From Jiella pacifica (GTDB lineage Bacteria; Pseudomonadota; Alphaproteobacteria; Rhizobiales; Rhizobiaceae): a DNA stretch of 64,000 nt. The stretch spans positions 186,001 to 250,000 of the forward strand of contig NZ_JAAAMG010000001.1 of the NCBI RefSeq assembly GCF_010500815.1. Direction: 5' to 3'. Under the pieces are notes generated by a model. That model was not told the origin of the DNA. It ran no database searches and saw only the letters and a program-made list of their open reading frames with translations. The position numbers and the translations under genes were made by a program. Below, piece after piece: positions 47,955-58,885 of the stretch; within the stretch, counting starts at the first letter, position 1; each line of letters begins with the position of its first letter.

Positions 47955-49238
47955 ATGCTCGACAAGACCGACGTCGAAAGCTCCGTCGAGGCCGTCATGG
48001 CCGACATCGGGCGCCGCGCCCGTGCCGCTGCCCGCAAGCTTGCCGTGGCGCCGCGCAAGCAGAAGGACACGGCGCTGGTCGCCATGGCCGATGCCGTGAA
48101 TGCGGCGATCCCGGCGATCCTCGAGGCGAACGAGAAGGATGTCGCGCGCGCCCAGGAGAGCGGCATGACGGCGGCCTTCGTCGACCGCCTGACGCTGAAC
48201 CCCGCGCGGATCATCGCGATGTCCGAGGGCCTGCGGGCGATCGCCGAACTCGCCGATCCCGTCGGCGAGACGATCTCCGCCTGGGAGCGGCCGAACGGGC
48301 TGAAGATCGAGCGGGTCAGGACGCCGCTCGGCGTCGTCGGCGTCATCTATGAGAGCCGTCCGAACGTCACCGCCGATGCCGGCGCACTCTGCCTCAAGGC
48401 CGGTAACGCCGTGATCCTGCGCGGCGGTTCGGATTCGGCAAACTCCTCGCGGGCGATCCATGCGGCGCTCGCCGAGGGCCTGCGCGCCGCAGGCCTGCCG
48501 GAGGATGCGATCCAGATCGTGCCGACGACGGACCGGGCGGCCGTCGGCGAAATGCTGAAGGGGCTTTCGGGCAATCTCGACGTGATCGTGCCGCGCGGCG
48601 GCAAGTCGCTCGTCGCCCGCGTCCAGGACGAGGCGCGGGTGCCGGTCTTCGCCCATCTCGAAGGCATCTGCCACGTCTATGTCGACCGCTCGGCGGATCT
48701 TTCCATGGCCGTCGACGTCACGGCCAACGCCAAGATGCGGCGGACCGGCATCTGCGGGTCGGCGGAAACGCTGCTGGTCGACCGGGCGGCGGCGGCGACC
48801 CATCTTGCGCCGATTCTCGTAGAGCTCGCGGCGAGGGGCTGCGAGATTCGTGCGACGGACGAGGTGCGGGCGCTGTATCCGGCAGCGCATGTCGCCGACG
48901 AGGCGGACTTTTCCACTGAATATCTCGACGCCATCATTTCGGTTGCTCTCGTTGACGGGGTGGAGGGGGCGATCGACCATATCGAGGGTCATTCCTCCCA
49001 CCACACCGAGGCGATCCTCGCCGAGGACGCCGCTGCGGTGGAAGTCTTCATGAACGGCATCGATTCGGCGATCCTCATCCACAACGCCTCGACCCAGTTC
49101 GCCGACGGCGGCGAATTCGGCATGGGCGGGGAGATCGGCATCGCCACCGGCAAGATGCATGCCCGCGGCCCGGTCGGCGTCGAGCAGCTGACGAGCTTCA
49201 ACTACCGCGTCCGCGGCAGCGGCCAGATCCGGCCTTGA
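47955..49238 (+). CDS. proA: Gamma-glutamyl phosphate reductase
   Basis: A 427-residue NADPH-dependent aldehyde-dehydrogenase-fold enzyme, second step of proline synthesis. Seen: [21 protein letters not shown] split at the Pro, [27 protein letters not shown], and the catalytic Cys in [28 protein letters not shown] precedes the ATG. The stop overlaps a TTG that starts the nadD frame. Confidence 0.96.
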   Translation: MLDKTDVESSVEAVMADIGRRARAAARKLAVAPRKQKDTALVAMADAVNAAIPAILEANEKDVARAQESGMTAAFVDRLTLNPARIIAMSEGLRAIAELADPVGETISAWERPNGLKIERVRTPLGVVGVIYESRPNVTADAGALCLKAGNAVILRGGSDSANSSRAIHAALAEGLRAAGLPEDAIQIVPTTDRAAVGEMLKGLSGNLDVIVPRGGKSLVARVQDEARVPVFAHLEGICHVYVDRSADLSMAVDVTANAKMRRTGICGSAETLLVDRAAAATHLAPILVELAARGCEIRATDEVRALYPAAHVADEADFSTEYLDAIISVALVDGVEGAIDHIEGHSSHHTEAILAEDAAAVEVFMNGIDSAILIHNASTQFADGGEFGMGGEIGIATGKMHARGPVGVEQLTSFNYRVRGSGQIRP

Positions 49239-49912
49239 CACGGAAAGGAGGGACTGCGCGGGAGGACGCGCGGCTCGCCGGGCCATTCGACGCGGCAACG
49301 GCGGGTTCGGCGTTGTCGATCCCGCCCGGCAACGGCCAGATGACGGTCGGCCTGTTCGGAGGCTCGTTCAATCCGCCGCATGACGGCCACCGCCTGGTGG
49401 CGGAAACGGCGCAGAAGCGCCTCGGCCTCAGCCGCATCTGGTGGATCGTCACGCCGGGCAATCCGCTGAAGAGCCATGACGGCCTCGCCGCCCTCGGCGA
49501 ACGGGTGGAGATGGTCCGAAAGTTTGCCGCGCCCGCCCGGGCCGACGTGACCGCCTTCGAGGCGCGCTACAAGGTGCGCTTTACCGCCGACACGCTGGCT
49601 CTGGTCATGCGCCGCCGGCCGGCCATGCGGGTCGTCTGGGTGATGGGGGCCGACAGCATGGCCACCTTCCATCGCTGGCAGGAATGGCAGAAAATCGCCG
49701 AGACGGTGCCGATCGTCGTCGTCGACAGGCCGGGCAAGACCTTCGCCGCGCTGTCCTCGCCCTTCGCCCACCGGTACGATTTTGCACGGGTTCCCCAGGA
49801 AGAGGCAAGAATCCTGCCCTATCGTCAGGCGCCGGCCTGGACCTTCCTGTTCGGGCCGCGAAGCGCCACGTCCTCGACACGCCTGCGTGCAGAAGCGTCG
49901 GCGCCGTCTTGA
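49235..49912 (+). CDS. nadD: Nicotinate-nucleotide adenylyltransferase
   Basis: Up to 225 residues. NadD adenylates nicotinate mononucleotide in NAD synthesis. The nucleotidyltransferase core has [14 protein letters not shown] (HxGH motif), [31 protein letters not shown] and the final SSTRLRAE (ISSTxxR) motif. The start is uncertain: TTG 49235 overlaps the proA stop (TTGA), TTG 49313 keeps the conserved IPPG stretch, and ATG 49340 gives the minimal 190-residue core; no strong ribosome site marks any of them. Confidence 0.9.
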   Translation: MTRKGGTAREDARLAGPFDAATAGSALSIPPGNGQMTVGLFGGSFNPPHDGHRLVAETAQKRLGLSRIWWIVTPGNPLKSHDGLAALGERVEMVRKFAAPARADVTAFEARYKVRFTADTLALVMRRRPAMRVVWVMGADSMATFHRWQEWQKIAETVPIVVVDRPGKTFAALSSPFAHRYDFARVPQEEARILPYRQAPAWTFLFGPRSATSSTRLRAEASAPS

Positions 49913-49927
49913 AACGGACATGGAACA

Positions 49928-50413
49928 TTGCCTACATTTACCGTGCCGGGACCATCAGGGTGCCGGCAAGTTGGCCCCAGGAAAGGGAAAACAACTCTGA
50001 GACAAGCGGCTCAAGCGAAGGAGGTCTTCACGACGGCTCCTTCTGAAGCGCCCACGACCGACATTTCGGCCGGGGGAAACGCCATCGACCTCGTGATGCA
50101 GAGTCTCCAGGACTCCAAGGGCGAGGACATCGTCTCCATCGATCTCAACGGCAAGTCGGCCCTCGCTGACTACATGGTGGTCGTCTCCGGACGCTCCAAT
50201 CGCCATGTCATGGCCATAGCCGACCATCTTCTTCGTCATCTCAAGGAGAATGGTCTCGGCACCGCCAGGGTCGAAGGGCTGCAGAACGGCGACTGGGTGC
50301 TGATCGATTCGGGCGACATCATCGTCCACATCTTCCGCCCGGAAATCCGCAGCTTCTACAACATCGAGAAGATGTGGACCGTCGGCGACGCCGGAGACGC
50401 GACGATCCATTGA
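49928..50413 (+). CDS. rsfS: Ribosomal silencing factor RsfS
   Basis: A protein of up to 161 residues binding L14 of the 50S subunit and preventing subunit joining. The conserved core runs from about 50: DLVMQSLQDSKGEDIVSIDL, SALADYMVVVSGRSNRHVMAIAD, GDWVLIDSGDIIVHIFRPEIR and FYNIEKMW, each seen in full. The start is unclear. No ATG occurs before the core; candidates are TTG 49928, GTG 49943, and CTG 49997, the last lying behind a strong AGGAAAGGG. nadD-rsfS-rlmH is a conserved order. Confidence 0.9.
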   Translation: MPTFTVPGPSGCRQVGPRKGKTTLRQAAQAKEVFTTAPSEAPTTDISAGGNAIDLVMQSLQDSKGEDIVSIDLNGKSALADYMVVVSGRSNRHVMAIADHLLRHLKENGLGTARVEGLQNGDWVLIDSGDIIVHIFRPEIRSFYNIEKMWTVGDAGDATIH

Positions 50414-50465
50414 TCGTCGCGAACAACGATCGGATGCGGATCGGCCCGCCCGGGGGGCGCGGCCG

Positions 50466-50948
50466 ATGCGGGTGACGATTGCCGCCGTCGGAAAGATGAA
50501 GCGGGGCCCGGAGCAGGACCTCGTCGGGCGCTATCTCGACCGGCTGGCCAAAACCGGCGGGCAGGTCGGGCTCGACTTCCGCGATGTGCGGGAGACGATA
50601 GAGTCGCGCCATTCGAGCGTCGCCGAACGACGCCGTGAGGAAGCTGCGAAGCTCGCCGAGGGCCTCGATCCGGACGGGGCGCGCATCGTCTTCGACGAGC
50701 GGGGCGACACCCTCTCGTCGGAGGAGTTTGCCGCGTTCCTTGCGCAGCTGCGCGACGCCGGCCGGCGCGAGGCCTGTTTCGTACTCGGCGGGCCGGACGG
50801 CCACGATCCGGACTTCACCCGCTCGGCCGAGAAGTGCCTGTCATTCGGCAGGATGACATTTCCGCACCAGATCGCCCGGATCATACTGGCCGAACAACTG
50901 TACCGGGCGGTCACGATCCTGTCGGGCCATCCCTATCACCGCGCCTGA
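50466..50948 (+). CDS. rlmH: 23S rRNA pseudouridine-1915 N3-methyltransferase RlmH
   Basis: A 160-residue SPOUT methyltransferase acting on helix 69 of 23S rRNA in assembled ribosomes. It begins MRVTIAAVGKMKRGPEQDLV and has LDPDGARIVFDERGDTLSSEEFA, CFVLGGPDGH (SAM-binding knot) and LSFGRMTFPHQIARIILAEQLYRA, ending in HPYHRA as in all orthologues. GGGGGGCGCGG-type sequence precedes the ATG without a clean ribosome site. Confidence 0.95.
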   Translation: MRVTIAAVGKMKRGPEQDLVGRYLDRLAKTGGQVGLDFRDVRETIESRHSSVAERRREEAAKLAEGLDPDGARIVFDERGDTLSSEEFAAFLAQLRDAGRREACFVLGGPDGHDPDFTRSAEKCLSFGRMTFPHQIARIILAEQLYRAVTILSGHPYHRA

Positions 50949-51310
50949 AACCCACATGCGGCAGGCAGCTGCGGCGCGGCCGTGCCGGTTTCGGGCGCCT
51001 GTCCGCGCGAGGCTGGACCTGCCGCGGACGCCGCTACTCACGGCTGTGAAGGGTCGCCTCGGCCCAGCGGTGTCGCGCTTCGATCACAGGCGCTCGTTCC
51101 CGAACCGTGCTATCAGGATCGTTCGGACGGTCGTCGTTCTTCTCGGCTGGGAGGCGAGCCGGACGACCGTTTCCGCGGGCGGGCGTCGCCGCGGCCAGGC
51201 CATGGTTGATGGATTGTTAACGGCCTGATTCTATCGTCGCCGGATCGAGCACAGGGCGAAGTGGCGTGAGGGCAGGAGCAAACAGCGACGGAGGCATCGA
51301 GGGCGTTTCG
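50949..51310. other. Region between rlmH and envC
   Basis: About 360 bases. A weak promoter can be drawn (TTGATG 51206-51211, 17 bases, TTCTAT 51229-51234) with a GANTC methylation sequence (51227-51231) overlapping its -10. Short open frames here have no conserved content. Confidence 0.4.
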
Positions 51311-53056
51311 GTGTACCGGATCGCCGTCCGGCGTGCCTTGTCGCGGGTCGGAGCGCTGTTGCTCGCCTGTTCGCTGGTGCCGGGAGCAACCGCTGCCAGC
51401 CCGGCGCTGGACGAGACGACCGTCGCAGCGATCGGCCCGGCCCCGGGCTTCGTAGCGGGCGGGGCAAACCCGCCGTCTGCGAGCGCGATCGAGGCACGGC
51501 GCGAAAAAACCACGGCCGAACTCGCGGTTCTCGCCTCCCGGATCGAACTCTCCGAGGCGACCATCCGATCCCTCGACGAGGAGATCGTCGCGATCGCAGC
51601 CGACCGCGACAAGCTGACGGCGGCTCTGCAGAAGGCGAGCGACGCCCAGCGCAAGATCAGCGGCGAGCTTCAGGAGACCGAAGGGCGGCTGACGGCCCTG
51701 GGCGCCGAGGAAGACGGGATCCGCGCCTCGCTCGCCGCCCGTCGCGACGTCCTTGCCGAAGTCCTGGCCGCACTGGAGCGGATGGGCGCCAAGCCGCCGC
51801 CGGCACTCCTGGTGCGGCCGCGCGATGCGCTGGGCGCTGTGCGCAGCTCCATCCTTCTCGGCGCGGTGGTTCCGACGATGCGCAAGGAAACCCAGGCGCT
51901 GGTCGCGGATCTGGAAAGCCTTGCGGCCGTCAAGGCCTCGATCGTCACGGAGAAGGACCGTTTCGCGGCCCAGATCAAGCAGCATCGCGAGGAGGAAGCC
52001 CGTCTCGACCGGCTGTTCGAGGAGAAGCGCAAGCTCGAAGCCGCCAACCGGGAGCGACGCCGCGCCGAGGCCGCACGCGCCGACGAACTCGCGGGTAAGG
52101 CGGAAGATCTGAAGGACCTCATCGCCGCGCTGCAGGCCGAAGCCGACGCCGCACGGGCTCGCGAGATCGCGCAGCGCGAGGCCGAGGCACGGCGGCTCGC
52201 CGAAGAACGGCGGCGCGAGGCGGAGGCGAGGCGTGAGGCGGCGGCCGCCCGCGAGCGGCTGGCGCTGGAGCGCCAAAAGGAGAGCGCCGAAAAGGCGGGC
52301 CGGGTGGTTGCTTCGGGCAACGAGCAGTCGGTCGATGAGGCGACAGCCGAACCGACAGAGCCGGCATCGAGCGTACCCGCACCGGACACTTCGACGCCGG
52401 CGACGACGGATGTTGCGTCTCAGGAAGCCGCCCCCGCCACCGTGGCACCACCGGACGGACAGGCTGAAACGGGCGCAGGGGAAGCGGCCGACGAGGCGGA
52501 CGCGGGAGCGACCAGGCTCGCCGCGCTCGAGGAAAAATCGGCCCCCGAAGAGGAGTACGACATCGCCGCTTTGAGAAACAACACGGCGTTACTGGAGCCG
52601 GCCGCCGCATTTTCGACACTCAAGGCTCGTTTGTCGAAACCCGTGCTAGGACGACAGATCATCGGATTCGGCGAGAAGGACGACATCGGTCGGTCGTCGA
52701 CGGGAGTTTCCTTCGCGTCCCGCGCAGGCGATGTCGTGGTTGCGCCGGCCGACAGCCGGGTGCTCTATGCGGGTATCTTTCGCTCCTACGGCGAACTCTT
52801 GATCCTCGACGCGGGGGATGGCTATCATATCGTCTTGGCCGGTATGGATCGCATCGACGTATCGAGTGGTCAGTTCGTCTCGGCAGGGGAGCCGGTTGCG
52901 TTGATGGGCGCGCAGCGGGTGGCAAGTGTTCAGGTGGCGGAATTCGGTGCAGCCGAGCCCGCCCTCTACGTCGAATTTCGCAAGGACGGGAAGCCGGTCG
53001 ATCCGAGCCCGTGGTGGACGCAAGAACCCTCTGGAAGGACGAGGAATGATTCGTAA
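51311..53056 (+). CDS. envC: EnvC-like murein hydrolase activator, degenerate LytM domain
   Basis: A 581-residue exported protein. Signal peptide about 1-29; long coiled coil about 45-310, very rich in Glu, Arg and Ala; Pro/Thr/Ala linker about 320-420; C-terminal LytM (M23) domain about 455-570. The zinc ligands of true peptidases are missing: the first His-Asp pair reads STGVSFA and the final HxH reads LYVEF, as in EnvC, which activates amidases rather than cutting peptidoglycan. GTG 51311 follows GGAGG and GAGGG sites; GTG 51266 is an alternative giving 15 more residues. It overlaps ctpA by 11 bases. Confidence 0.87.
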   Translation: MYRIAVRRALSRVGALLLACSLVPGATAASPALDETTVAAIGPAPGFVAGGANPPSASAIEARREKTTAELAVLASRIELSEATIRSLDEEIVAIAADRDKLTAALQKASDAQRKISGELQETEGRLTALGAEEDGIRASLAARRDVLAEVLAALERMGAKPPPALLVRPRDALGAVRSSILLGAVVPTMRKETQALVADLESLAAVKASIVTEKDRFAAQIKQHREEEARLDRLFEEKRKLEAANRERRRAEAARADELAGKAEDLKDLIAALQAEADAARAREIAQREAEARRLAEERRREAEARREAAAARERLALERQKESAEKAGRVVASGNEQSVDEATAEPTEPASSVPAPDTSTPATTDVASQEAAPATVAPPDGQAETGAGEAADEADAGATRLAALEEKSAPEEEYDIAALRNNTALLEPAAAFSTLKARLSKPVLGRQIIGFGEKDDIGRSSTGVSFASRAGDVVVAPADSRVLYAGIFRSYGELLILDAGDGYHIVLAGMDRIDVSSGQFVSAGEPVALMGAQRVASVQVAEFGAAEPALYVEFRKDGKPVDPSPWWTQEPSGRTRNDS

Positions 53057-54416
53057 GCTTTCGATACTTTTCGCGGGTGTGCTGATGGGCGCCACGGCTA
53101 TGACCGTGGTCAGCCAGAGCCCGGGCGTGGCCAATGCTGCCGGGTCCGACACCTATCGGCAGCTTGCGATCTTCGGGGACGTCTTCGAGCGGGTTCGCGC
53201 GCAATATGTCGACCAGCCCGATGACCAGAAGCTGGTCGAGACGGCGATCAACGGCATGCTCACCTCGCTCGATCCGCATTCGAGCTACATGAATGCCAAG
53301 GAAGCCGCCGAGATGCGGACCGAGACCCGCGGCCAGTTCGGCGGCCTCGGCATCGAGGTGACCATGCAGGACGAACTGGTCAAGGTCGTCTCGCCCTTCG
53401 AGGGGACGCCCGCCGACAAGGCCGGCGTGCTGGCCGGCGACCTCATCGCCGAGATCAACGGCGAGCAGGTCCGCGGCCTGACGCTCGGCGAGGCCGTCGA
53501 CAAGATGAAGGGCGACATCGGCACCTCGGTGGCGCTGACGATCATTCGCGAGGGCGCCACCAAGCCGGTGCGCCTGACGCTGACGCGCGCCGAGATCAAG
53601 GTTCCGTCGGTGCGCCACTCGGTCGAAGGCGACGTCGGCTACATCAAGCTCCTGAAGTTCAACGAGCAGACCACCATTGGCCTCGAGGACGCCATCGCCG
53701 ACATCCGGGAGAAGGTCGGCGAGGACAAGCTCAAGGGCTTCGTCGTCGATCTGCGCCGCAATCCCGGCGGTCTGCTCGACGAGGCGGTGTCGGTCTCGGA
53801 CGCCTTCCTCGAAAATGGCGAAATCGTCTCCACTCGCGGCCGCAACCCGGAAGAGACCCGCCGCTACAACGCCCGGAGCGGTGACGACATCGACGGCAAG
53901 CCGCTGGTCGTGCTCGTCAACGGCGGTTCGGCCTCGGCCTCGGAGATCGTCGCCGGCGCCCTGCAGGACCAGCGCCGTGCAACCGTCGTCGGCACCAGGT
54001 CCTTCGGCAAGGGTTCGGTGCAGACGATCATTCCGCTCGGCCAGAACGGTGCGCTGCGGCTGACGACGGCGCTTTACTACACGCCCTCGGGCAGCTCGAT
54101 CCAGGGCCGCGGCATCAATCCCGACATCGTCGTCGAGCAGCCGCTGCCGCAGGAAATCCGCGAGCAGATGGGCCTCGACGCCGAGGACGAACTCGCCCGC
54201 GGCGAATCCTCCCTGCGCGGCCACATCCAGGGCCAGGAGGAGACCGACGAAGGCTCCGGCTCGCTCGACTACGTGCCGCCTGAAAAGAAGGACGATCTGC
54301 AGCTGCAATATGCGATCGACCTTTTGAACGGCACGAAGACCAACGCCATGTTCCCGCCGAAGCGCGAAGCGAGCGTCCAGACCGGTGGCGACACCGAGAC
54401 CAACGCCAAGAACTGA
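53046..54416 (+). CDS. ctpA: C-terminal processing peptidase (S41)
   Basis: A 456-residue periplasmic serine protease. Signal peptide about 1-32 (cleavage after ANA); a PDZ domain about 85-185 with GGLGIEVTMQDELVKVVSPF and GVLAGDLIAEING; the S41 core with catalytic Ser in NGGSASASEIVAGAL and Lys in GTRSFGKGSVQT. The C-terminal extension is acidic. GGAAGGACGAGGA precedes ATG 53046. EnvC-CtpA pairing recurs in alphaproteobacteria and links proteolysis to cell separation. A terminator follows. Confidence 0.94.
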   Translation: MIRKLSILFAGVLMGATAMTVVSQSPGVANAAGSDTYRQLAIFGDVFERVRAQYVDQPDDQKLVETAINGMLTSLDPHSSYMNAKEAAEMRTETRGQFGGLGIEVTMQDELVKVVSPFEGTPADKAGVLAGDLIAEINGEQVRGLTLGEAVDKMKGDIGTSVALTIIREGATKPVRLTLTRAEIKVPSVRHSVEGDVGYIKLLKFNEQTTIGLEDAIADIREKVGEDKLKGFVVDLRRNPGGLLDEAVSVSDAFLENGEIVSTRGRNPEETRRYNARSGDDIDGKPLVVLVNGGSASASEIVAGALQDQRRATVVGTRSFGKGSVQTIIPLGQNGALRLTTALYYTPSGSSIQGRGINPDIVVEQPLPQEIREQMGLDAEDELARGESSLRGHIQGQEETDEGSGSLDYVPPEKKDDLQLQYAIDLLNGTKTNAMFPPKREASVQTGGDTETNAKN

Positions 54417-54426
54417 CCCGGTTCAC

Positions 54427-54444
54427 GGGCGGCAGCTGCCGCCC
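54427..54444. repeat. Perfect 18-base palindrome after ctpA
   Basis: GGGCGGCAGCTGCCGCCC is its own reverse complement. It lies ten bases after the ctpA stop and 17 bases before the terminator stem, and may help termination or be an operator-like site. Confidence 0.55.
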
Positions 54445-54460
54445 AGTCGTGACGATATAG

Positions 54461-54490
54461 AAGCCCGGCCGCTCAGCGGCCGGGCTTTTT
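54461..54490 (+). terminator. Rho-independent terminator after ctpA
   Basis: AAGCCCGGCCGC (54461-54472) and GCGGCCGGGCTT (54476-54487) pair perfectly around TCA, followed by further T bases. It is one of the strongest terminators in the window. Confidence 0.9.
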
Positions 54491-54553
54491 CATGATCGCG
54501 TTTGCAACGGACTGGCGAGCCCCGCGAAAGCTTGAAGCGCTACTCGTTGCGGC

Positions 54554-55705
54554 ATGTCCATCGAAGGTGAACTCTATCGGCCCCTGGGGCTCGACCGACG
54601 TCAGCGGCGCAAGATCCCGCGGCTGCCCTCGGCGGGCTCTCTCCTCGTCGTCGCGGGTGCTGTGGCGATCGTGTGGGGGTCGACCGAGGTGGCCCTTCAC
54701 GGCCATGGGGCGCGGCGCGACGTCGACTTATTGGCCCGGCCCGCCGCCAGTGAGCCAGCGACGGCATCGAGCGAGGCGACGGTCCCGGTCGTCGCCAAAC
54801 CTCTGCCGAAGCCTTCCGGTCCGACGATCATCAGCCCCGACGCTCGCACCGGGCATGTCGTCTTCCGCGTTGAGGACGCGAACGATTATCGCCAGTCGCC
54901 GATGATGGCGCACATGCCGGATCCGGCCCTCGTCGAAGACAGCCAGTTCGGCCCACTGCCCGTACGAGCGGCCGACGGGCGGCGGCCGTTCGACGTCTAT
55001 CGTGGCGCTTCGAGCGGCAAGCCCGCGACGCGCATCGCCATCGTCGTCGGCGGGCTCGGCATCAGCCAGACCGGCAGCATGGAAGCCGTCGAGAAGTTTC
55101 CAGCCGGCGTCACGCTCGGCTTTTCTCCGGCAGGCAACAGCCTCGATCGCTGGATGCAGGCGGCGCGGCGCGGCGGCCACGAACTCCTCCTGCAGGCGCC
55201 GCTCGAACCCGTCGGCTATCCGACCGTCGATCCGGGCGAGAACACGCTGACCGTCGCTGAGGCGGCGGCAGGAGACTTCGCGGCCCTCTACGCTTCGCTC
55301 GGCAAGATCACCAACTATGTCGGCGTGATGAACTACATGGGGGCGCGCTTCACCGGCGAGCCATCGGCGATGGATCCGTTCATCGCCGAACTCGGCCGCC
55401 GCGGCCTGATGTATCTCGACGACGGCTCGTCGGCCCGCTCGCTCGGCAAGGACACGGCGCTCACCGCCGGTGTTCCCACGGCGGCGGCGAACGTGCTGCT
55501 CGACGAGAGCCAGGATCCGGCCGCCGTCACCAAGCAGCTCGACATGCTGGAGAAGGTCGCGCGGGCGCAAGGCTCGGCGATCGGCGTCGCCTCGGCATTC
55601 GACCAGTCGATCGCCGCGATCGCCGCCTGGATCCCGGCAGCGGAACAGCGCGGGATCGAGATCGTCCCGGTCTCGGCGCTCGCTTACGATCCCGAGGAGC
55701 GCTGA
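54554..55705 (+). CDS. Divergent polysaccharide deacetylase family protein
   Basis: A 383-residue protein with one N-terminal membrane helix (about 26-46), a Ser/Pro/Ala linker and a C-terminal NodB-like barrel starting RIAIVVGGLGISQTGSMEAV. Family blocks seen: VTLGFSPAGNSLDRWMQAARRGGHELLLQAPLEP and NYVGVMNYMGARFTGEPSAM, then GLMYLDDGSSARSL (given in pieces). The divergent family (formerly DUF610) is placed next to envC-ctpA in many proteobacteria, implying a role in envelope or septal peptidoglycan metabolism, but activity is unproven. The nudix gene rppH that often follows is absent. Confidence 0.86.
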   Translation: MSIEGELYRPLGLDRRQRRKIPRLPSAGSLLVVAGAVAIVWGSTEVALHGHGARRDVDLLARPAASEPATASSEATVPVVAKPLPKPSGPTIISPDARTGHVVFRVEDANDYRQSPMMAHMPDPALVEDSQFGPLPVRAADGRRPFDVYRGASSGKPATRIAIVVGGLGISQTGSMEAVEKFPAGVTLGFSPAGNSLDRWMQAARRGGHELLLQAPLEPVGYPTVDPGENTLTVAEAAAGDFAALYASLGKITNYVGVMNYMGARFTGEPSAMDPFIAELGRRGLMYLDDGSSARSLGKDTALTAGVPTAAANVLLDESQDPAAVTKQLDMLEKVARAQGSAIGVASAFDQSIAAIAAWIPAAEQRGIEIVPVSALAYDPEER

Positions 55706-55759
55706 CGGCCGAAGGGCCTTTCGGCGGCGCTCATGTCCGTGGCCGCATGGGCGCTCGCC

Positions 55760-57665
<1,906 letters not shown>

Positions 57666-57666
<1 letters not shown>

Positions 57667-58388
57667 CAATTGCCCTCCATCCGGTTCTCGAACAGCGTCG
57701 AGCGGCGGCCGCGCAGGACGATGTCGAACTTGTAGGCCCTGGCGTCCATCGGCACGGTGTTGGCCATGTCGAGCGGCGCGATCAGCCGCTCGATGGCCGC
57801 CTTGTCGGGAATGGTCGCGACAATCGGACACAGCCAGATCAACGGGTCGCCCTCGAAATACATCTGGGTGATCAGCCGCTGGGCGAAGCCATGGCCGAAG
57901 ATCGAGAAGTGGATATGCGCCGGTCGCCAGTCGTTGGGCCCGTTCGGCCAGGGATAGGGGCCGGGCTTGATGGTGCGGAATCGGTAGGAGCCGTCGGGCC
58001 CGGAGATCGTCCGGCCGCAGCCGCCGAAATTCGGATCGAGCGGCGCGAGATAGGTCTCCTTTTTGTGACGGTAGCGGCCGCCGGCATTGGCCTGCCAGAC
58101 CTCGATGAGGGCGCCGGGCACCGGGCGGGCATCCTCGTCGAGGACACGGCCGTGGACGATGATGCGTTGGCCGATCGGTTCGCCGTCCTTGGCGAAGTTC
58201 CGGATCATGTCGTCGTCGAGGGGCCCGAGGGTCTCGTGGCCGAACACCGGGCCGGTCATTTCGGAGAGGGTATTGTCGAGCGCGATCAGCGGCTTCTGGG
58301 GCGAGCGCGTGATGCTGGTCTTGTAGCCCGGATCATAGGCCGGCGGATGCCAGCGCCGGTCCCTTTGATAGAAGGATCCTCCGCTCAT
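57666..58388 (-). CDS. pcaH: Protocatechuate 3,4-dioxygenase, beta subunit
   Basis: A 240-residue catalytic subunit opening the protocatechuate ring between the two hydroxyls. The four Fe(III) ligands can be placed by spacing: Tyr106 (GGRYRHK), Tyr145 (PGPYPW), His158 and His160 (AHIHF). Other blocks: [11 protein letters not shown] and [22 protein letters not shown] precedes ATG 58388, which overlaps the pcaC stop as ATGA. Confidence 0.96.
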
Positions 58389-58792
58389 CGAACGCCTCCC
58401 TGGCTTTCCTCGTCCATTTCGCCGAAGACCCGCTTGGCGATCTTCAGCGCGTGGTTGGCGGCCGGAACGCCAGCATAGACCGCGACGTGCATCAGCGCCT
58501 CGACCACGTCCTCGCGGCTGGCGCCGGTGTTGACCGTCGCCCGAAGATGCATCGCGAATTCCTCGTGCTGGCCGAGCCCGGCGAGCAGCGCGATCGTCAC
58601 GATGGACCGTTCGCGATGGCTGAAATGCGGCCGCGACCAGACCGTCCCCCAGGCCCCTTCGGTGATGAAAGTCTGGAAGTCTCGGTCGATAGGCGTCGTT
58701 GCTGCCAGGGCGCGGTCGACATGGGCGTCGCCCAGTACGGCACGGCGCGTCGCCAGCCCTTCTGCGTAGCGATCCTCTGATCGTTGAGACAT
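58385..58792 (-). CDS. pcaC: 4-carboxymuconolactone decarboxylase
   Basis: A 135-residue helical decarboxylase of the AhpD-like fold acting after the dioxygenase and cycloisomerase. Blocks: [51 protein letters not shown] and [16 protein letters not shown]. First gene of the leftward pcaC-pcaH-pcaG-pobA run. pcaB and pcaD, needed for the complete branch, are not in the window. Confidence 0.93.
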   Translation of the reverse strand: MSQRSEDRYAEGLATRRAVLGDAHVDRALAATTPIDRDFQTFITEGAWGTVWSRPHFSHRERSIVTIALLAGLGQHEEFAMHLRATVNTGASREDVVEALMHVAVYAGVPAANHALKIAKRVFGEMDEESQGGVR

Positions 58793-58836
58793 GCTGTTCC
58801 AATCTCCTCCGGGCCGGCAATATGAAAGTGCGGAAA

Positions 58837-58885
58837 AGTCATGTAAAATGAATTAGACGCCCGAATAACATGACTGTAGAGTTAT
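58837..58885. promoter_or_regulatory. Overlapping inverted repeats in the pcaC/pcaQ divergent region
   Basis: AGTCATG (58837-58843) and CATGACT (58869-58875) match perfectly, 25 bases apart. ATAAC (58865-58869) and GTTAT (58881-58885), 11 bases apart, form a second repeat with the T-N11-A form of LysR sites and run into the pcaQ start codon. Both are placed where PcaQ should act on the pca operon and on itself. Confidence 0.5.

Noticed and set aside
50956-51228. 90-codon open frame between rlmH and envC
   Set aside because: Arg/Pro/Ala-rich, no ribosome site, no recognisable motif.
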